Source of the DNA: Phaeodactylum tricornutum CCAP 1055/1
Taxonomy: Eukaryota > Bacillariophyta > Bacillariophyceae > Surirellales > Neidiaceae
DNA length: 64,000 nt
Assembly: GCF_000150955.2 (NCBI RefSeq)
Contig: NC_011673.1
Coordinates: 759,394 to 823,393 of the forward strand
Direction of reading: 5' to 3'
Below the pieces are notes generated by a model. It ran no database searches, was not told where the DNA came from, and saw only the letters and a list, made by a program, of their open reading frames with translations. A program made the position numbers and the translations under genes. Shown in pieces: positions 60,804 through 64,000 of this stretch (the stretch's first letter is position 1; every line of letters begins with the position of its first letter).

Positions 60804-61523
60804 ATGTATTGGTGGTGGTACCTCTGGGCAATCTTGGCATCGGTAATGGCCTTGCCGCTAGCCGTTGGCAGCTCCTCCTCCTCCACGGGTTGGTGGGGTT
60901 GGCATGGCGGTGCCATAATTCCCGTAAACCAAACACTGGACTTTCGTCTCGTCGGGAACGAAACAGTCCTACACCAGGGATGGCGGGTCGTTACCAATCG
61001 CCAAATCCGAATGCCTTCCGGTCGCTTGGTGGATTTTGAAGTCGTCGGCCAGCGCGGTACGGACCAAGCAGTGTTGGTCCTGGCCTGGCATCGGGCGACG
61101 CAAACAGTCACTCTGGTACGCGAGTACACACCGTCGGTCCAACAATTCATGTTGGGCTTGCCAGCCGGGATGGTGGAAGACCAGAAACACGATGCGTCGG
61201 ATGCCTGGACCGCCGCACGGGCCGAATTGCTCGAGGAAGCTCGCCTCGAAGGAGGAATCTGGCATCAACTGGGGGAGCGACCGACCGTCATGGACAAGTA
61301 CAGTACTACCGGTTTTACAGTCTTTTTGTGCATTGATCCCATCGCGGTTGCGGCCGACCGGGCACCGCCTCGGGATGCAGGCGAGGAAGGCTTGGAAATC
61401 ATTACCGGCGTTACCGTGGCAGAGTTAAGGACCTATATCCACGACGGCAATCTGACGGTCGTCGGAGGATGGGCCGTACAACGGGCTCTCCATAAATTGA
61501 AAGAATTGGGAGAAATTGAATGA
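60804..61523 (+). CDS. Secreted Nudix hydrolase (ADP-ribose/ADP-sugar type), copy 1
   Basis: 239 residues. A Trp-rich signal (MYWWWYLWAILASVMALPLA) is followed by DAWTAARAELLEEARL, the Nudix helix, preceded by FMLGLPAGMVED as in ADP-sugar pyrophosphatases. The catalytic glutamates (AELLEEA) are kept. The usual REUxEExGU has Ala in place of the first Arg and Arg in place of the Gly, so activity may be modified. Nudix enzymes of this type cleave nucleoside diphosphate-X compounds. The gene is the intact copy of a 1.9-kb tandem duplication. Confidence 0.85.
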   Translation: MYWWWYLWAILASVMALPLAVGSSSSSTGWWGWHGGAIIPVNQTLDFRLVGNETVLHQGWRVVTNRQIRMPSGRLVDFEVVGQRGTDQAVLVLAWHRATQTVTLVREYTPSVQQFMLGLPAGMVEDQKHDASDAWTAARAELLEEARLEGGIWHQLGERPTVMDKYSTTGFTVFLCIDPIAVAADRAPPRDAGEEGLEIITGVTVAELRTYIHDGNLTVVGGWAVQRALHKLKELGEIE

Positions 61524-62750
61524 CCAGTAGCTTTGACCGTAAAAGAAATCTCGCTCCCAGAGAGAGCCTAGAGTAGAGATGCTCCCCAAACTACCAACTT
61601 ACCTGTCTCATACCTACCTACCTACCTACCTACCTACACATCTACCTAGTCACCAAATTAGGCTCTCGAAAAGAGCCATCCAAATGACAAGTGGCACGGT
61701 CGTGCGGGCCGGACACGGAACCAAACTAGCTAGAAACGGCCTCGCTATTAGCTAGCTAGAGCGCGAGAGTGGCGAAAACCCCAACCTAGCTAGAGCTACT
61801 AGCACTCACAGTTGGTACGATTTTACGCTTGTGTCCCGTATGCTCAAGAGTCATCATTGACAAAGGCAATTCTGCCAATCCTGTCCACTCATGTTACACA
61901 AACAATCGTCCAGTTCACTGTGAAATGGCATGTTCTCTTGAGTAACGCTCTGGTAAATGCTTGCATTCAGCGATGGCCTCTAGGAACAAAGGTACACCCA
62001 CATGCCTAGCTAAATTTTGAGGCTTTGCTTGTCGAGAGCTCAAGGGCCAATCGTTGCTGCGTTGATAAACGTACGTCGGAATGGTCCTCCAGGGTTGTTT
62101 GGGCCCAGTTACGCTCGCTCAAGGTTTCGTTTGGAAGAGACAAATTGTCGCTGCTTGGCCATGCTCATCCGCGGGACGATTCTTTTCCAGCACAGTTTCT
62201 GGATGGAAGGTTGATCCGGCGTCGGGAATTATTTCTCAAGGAAGGATCAGAAATTCCAAACCATAATCGGCCTCGAAATCCAACGTTAAATGTAGTGTTA
62301 TTTAGGAGGTAATTCGCGCTTAAAAAAAATACTTAGAAAATCTCGGATTTGACCGGAATAGGGAAATTGCGGCACAAGCGACGACGCCCGAATGGGGAAT
62401 TTCCTCAACGAAATATTCCTGATTATCACACGGTTTCCCTAGATAAAAGTTGCCAACAGATTCTGGTGACACCATCCGAGCTCGATAGTCTGGCAATCAC
62501 TTAGGTGGTGATCCAATCGTCTCGACGAAAACTAGGTATGTCGATGGTTCAATAGCCGGTACATTGGCTACCGGGTCCCTACGTTCCTACATCATGTTTC
62601 CAATAGAAAAGTTTTCATTTTTGAATTTTAGTCTCACAATCATAAAAACTCACAAAGTTCTACTCTTTCGTCGTATTATACAAATATATTCGTAAGCAAG
62701 GAGCAATCTCTCACTGGTGGTGGTACCTCTGGGCAATCTTGGCATTGGTA
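61524..62750. other. Spacer of the duplicated unit
   Basis: It contains a TACC/TACCTACC microsatellite at 61611-61636 and GCTAGCTAG clusters near 61725-61790. The part from about 62100 to 62700 is present only once in the window. No gene was recognised. Confidence 0.35.
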
Positions 62751-63428
62751 ATGGCCTTGCCGCTATCCGTTGGCAGCTCCTCCTCCTCCACGGGTTGGCG
62801 GGGTTGGCATGGCGATGCCATAATTCCCGTAAACCAAACACTGGACTTTCGTCTCGTCGGGAACGAAACAGTCCTACACCAGGGATGGCGGGTCGTTACC
62901 AATCGCCAAATCCGAATGCCTTCCGGTCGCTTGGTGGATTTTGAAGTCGTCGGCCAGCGCGGTACGGACCAAGCAGTGGTGGTCCTGGCCTGGCATCGGG
63001 CGACGCAAACAGTCACTCTGGTACGCGAGTACACACCGTCGGTCCAACGATTCATGTTGGGCTTGCCAGCCGGGATGGTGGAAGACCGAAAACACGATGC
63101 GTCGGATGCCTGGACCGCCGCACGGGCCGAATTGCTCGAGGAAGCTCGCCTCGAAGGAGGAATCTGGTATCAACTGGGGGAACGACCGACCGTCATGGAC
63201 AAGTACAGTACTACCGGTTTTACAGTCTTTTTGTGCATCGATCCCATCGCGGTTGCGGCCGACCGGGCACCGCCTCGGGATGCAGGCGAGGAAGGCTTGG
63301 AAATCATTTCCGGCGTTACCGTGGCAGAGTTAAGGACCTATATCCACGACGGCAATCTGACGGTCGTCGGAGGATGGGCCGTACAACGGGCTCTCCACAA
63401 ATTGAAAGAATTGGGAGAAATTGAATGA
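62751..63428 (+). CDS. Nudix hydrolase, copy 2, with shortened N-terminus
   Basis: The copy matches copy 1 throughout the Nudix domain, but the original start codon position reads CTC instead of ATG, so the first usable ATG is at 62751 (MALPLSVGSSSS), giving 225 residues. This removes 14 residues of the Trp-rich signal, and the copy may not be secreted or may use another leader. Substitutions elsewhere are few and mostly mild, for example MVEDRKHDASD against MVEDQKHDASD. Whether it is expressed is unknown. Confidence 0.75.
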   Translation: MALPLSVGSSSSSTGWRGWHGDAIIPVNQTLDFRLVGNETVLHQGWRVVTNRQIRMPSGRLVDFEVVGQRGTDQAVVVLAWHRATQTVTLVREYTPSVQRFMLGLPAGMVEDRKHDASDAWTAARAELLEEARLEGGIWYQLGERPTVMDKYSTTGFTVFLCIDPIAVAADRAPPRDAGEEGLEIISGVTVAELRTYIHDGNLTVVGGWAVQRALHKLKELGEIE

Positions 63429-64000
63429 CCAGTAGCTTTGACCGTTAAAGAAATCTCGCTCCCAGAGAGAGCCTAGAGTAGAGATGCTCCCCAAACTACC
63501 AACTTACCTGTCTACATACCTATCTACCTACACATCTACCTAGTCACCAAATTAGGCTGCCGGAAAGAGCCACCGGAATGACAAGTGGCACGGTCGTGCG
63601 GGCCGGACACGGAACCAAACTAGCTAGAAACGGCCTCGCTATTAGCTAGCTAGAGCGCGAGAGTGGCGAAAACCCCAACCTAGCTAGAGCTACTAGCACT
63701 CACAGTTGGTACGATTTTACGCTTGTGTCCCGTATGCTCAAGAGTCATCATTGACAATGGCAATTCTGCCAATCCTGTCCACTCATGTTACACAAACAAT
63801 CGTCCAGTTCACTGTGAAATGGCATGTTCTCTTGAGTAACGCTCTGGTAAATGCTTGCATTCAGCGATGGCCTCTAGGAACAAAGGTACACCCACATGCC
63901 TAGCTAAATTTTGAGGCTTTGCTTGTCGAGAGCTCAAGGGCCAATCGTTGCTGCGTTGATAAACGTACGTCGGAATGGTCCTCCAGGGTTGTTGGGGCCC
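63429..64000. other. 3' flank of Nudix copy 2
   Basis: It repeats the flank seen after copy 1, with a shorter TACC microsatellite at 63508-63540. No gene was recognised up to the window edge. Confidence 0.4.

Larger units (their letters stand above)
60795..64000 (+). repeat. Direct tandem duplication, period about 1.9 kb, second unit cut by window edge
   Basis: Sequence from about 60795 matches that from about 62700 almost base for base (offset 1905, falling to about 1894 after a microsatellite change). Identity includes the Nudix gene, its 3' flank and the following spacer, to the end of the window. Only a few substitutions were noted, so the duplication is recent. Confidence 0.85.

Overview
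The window looks like nuclear DNA of a diatom, and its gene content strongly suggests Phaeodactylum tricornutum. Genes are mostly intron-poor, with a few GT-AG introns of about 60-210 nt. Plastid proteins carry an ER signal followed by a phenylalanine-type transit motif. There is a full-length diatom-type phytochrome (PAS-GAF-PHY-kinase-receiver) and a divergent pair of bHLH-PAS genes that match the diatom bHLH1a (RITMO1)/bHLH1b family. The species name is inference from remembered family knowledge; no database was consulted.

Layout. From 1 to 51.7 kb the window is gene-dense, with about 25 protein genes on both strands: the 5' part of TFIIH p52; a short secreted-like protein; a PP28/SAP protein; plastid SufS; a small Dad2-like protein; plastid IspG; a MORN protein; an importin of the transportin-3 type; phytochrome DPH1; eIF3 subunit L; a plastid-type unknown; a glutaredoxin-DEP-DUF547-GAF protein; MLH1; a serine carboxypeptidase; an unknown; an EcKinase-like protein; a methyltransferase; a GNAT-like plastid protein; a START protein; a P58IPK/DNAJC3 co-chaperone; an SDR of the HSD10 type; a BIN4-like topoisomerase VI subunit; a gephyrin/CNX1-like molybdopterin enzyme; a cis-prenyltransferase; and the two bHLH-PAS genes. 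Several exon structures given here (SufS, IspG, DPH1, SDR, BIN4, both bHLH-PAS genes) were rebuilt from reading frames plus splice sites, and each restores a conserved C-terminus, N-terminus or domain core.

From about 51.7 to 57.6 kb there is no intact gene. This stretch holds an AT-rich block of about 2.3 kb (roughly one third G+C, against close to one half elsewhere), a remnant of a RusA-type resolvase frame, a 700-bp CAACTACCAA-type satellite, a 62-nt minisatellite and one copy of a 154-bp dispersed repeat. The right end has a large S/T/P-rich membrane protein and a recent direct tandem duplication (period about 1.9 kb) of a secreted Nudix gene, which runs off the window.

Functional themes. 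SufS (sulfur supply for Fe-S clusters) and IspG (a 4Fe-4S plastid isoprenoid enzyme) lie 1 kb apart. Light sensing (DPH1) and the diel-rhythm bHLH-PAS family are about 29 kb apart. The most unusual non-coding signals are a strongly over-represented 9-mer, TGAC(A/T)GTGA, in gene-upstream DNA; a SINE-like 154-bp repeat with a poly-A run and 11-bp flanking repeats; and the AT-rich block as a possible centromere. No rRNA, tRNA or CRISPR array was recognised.
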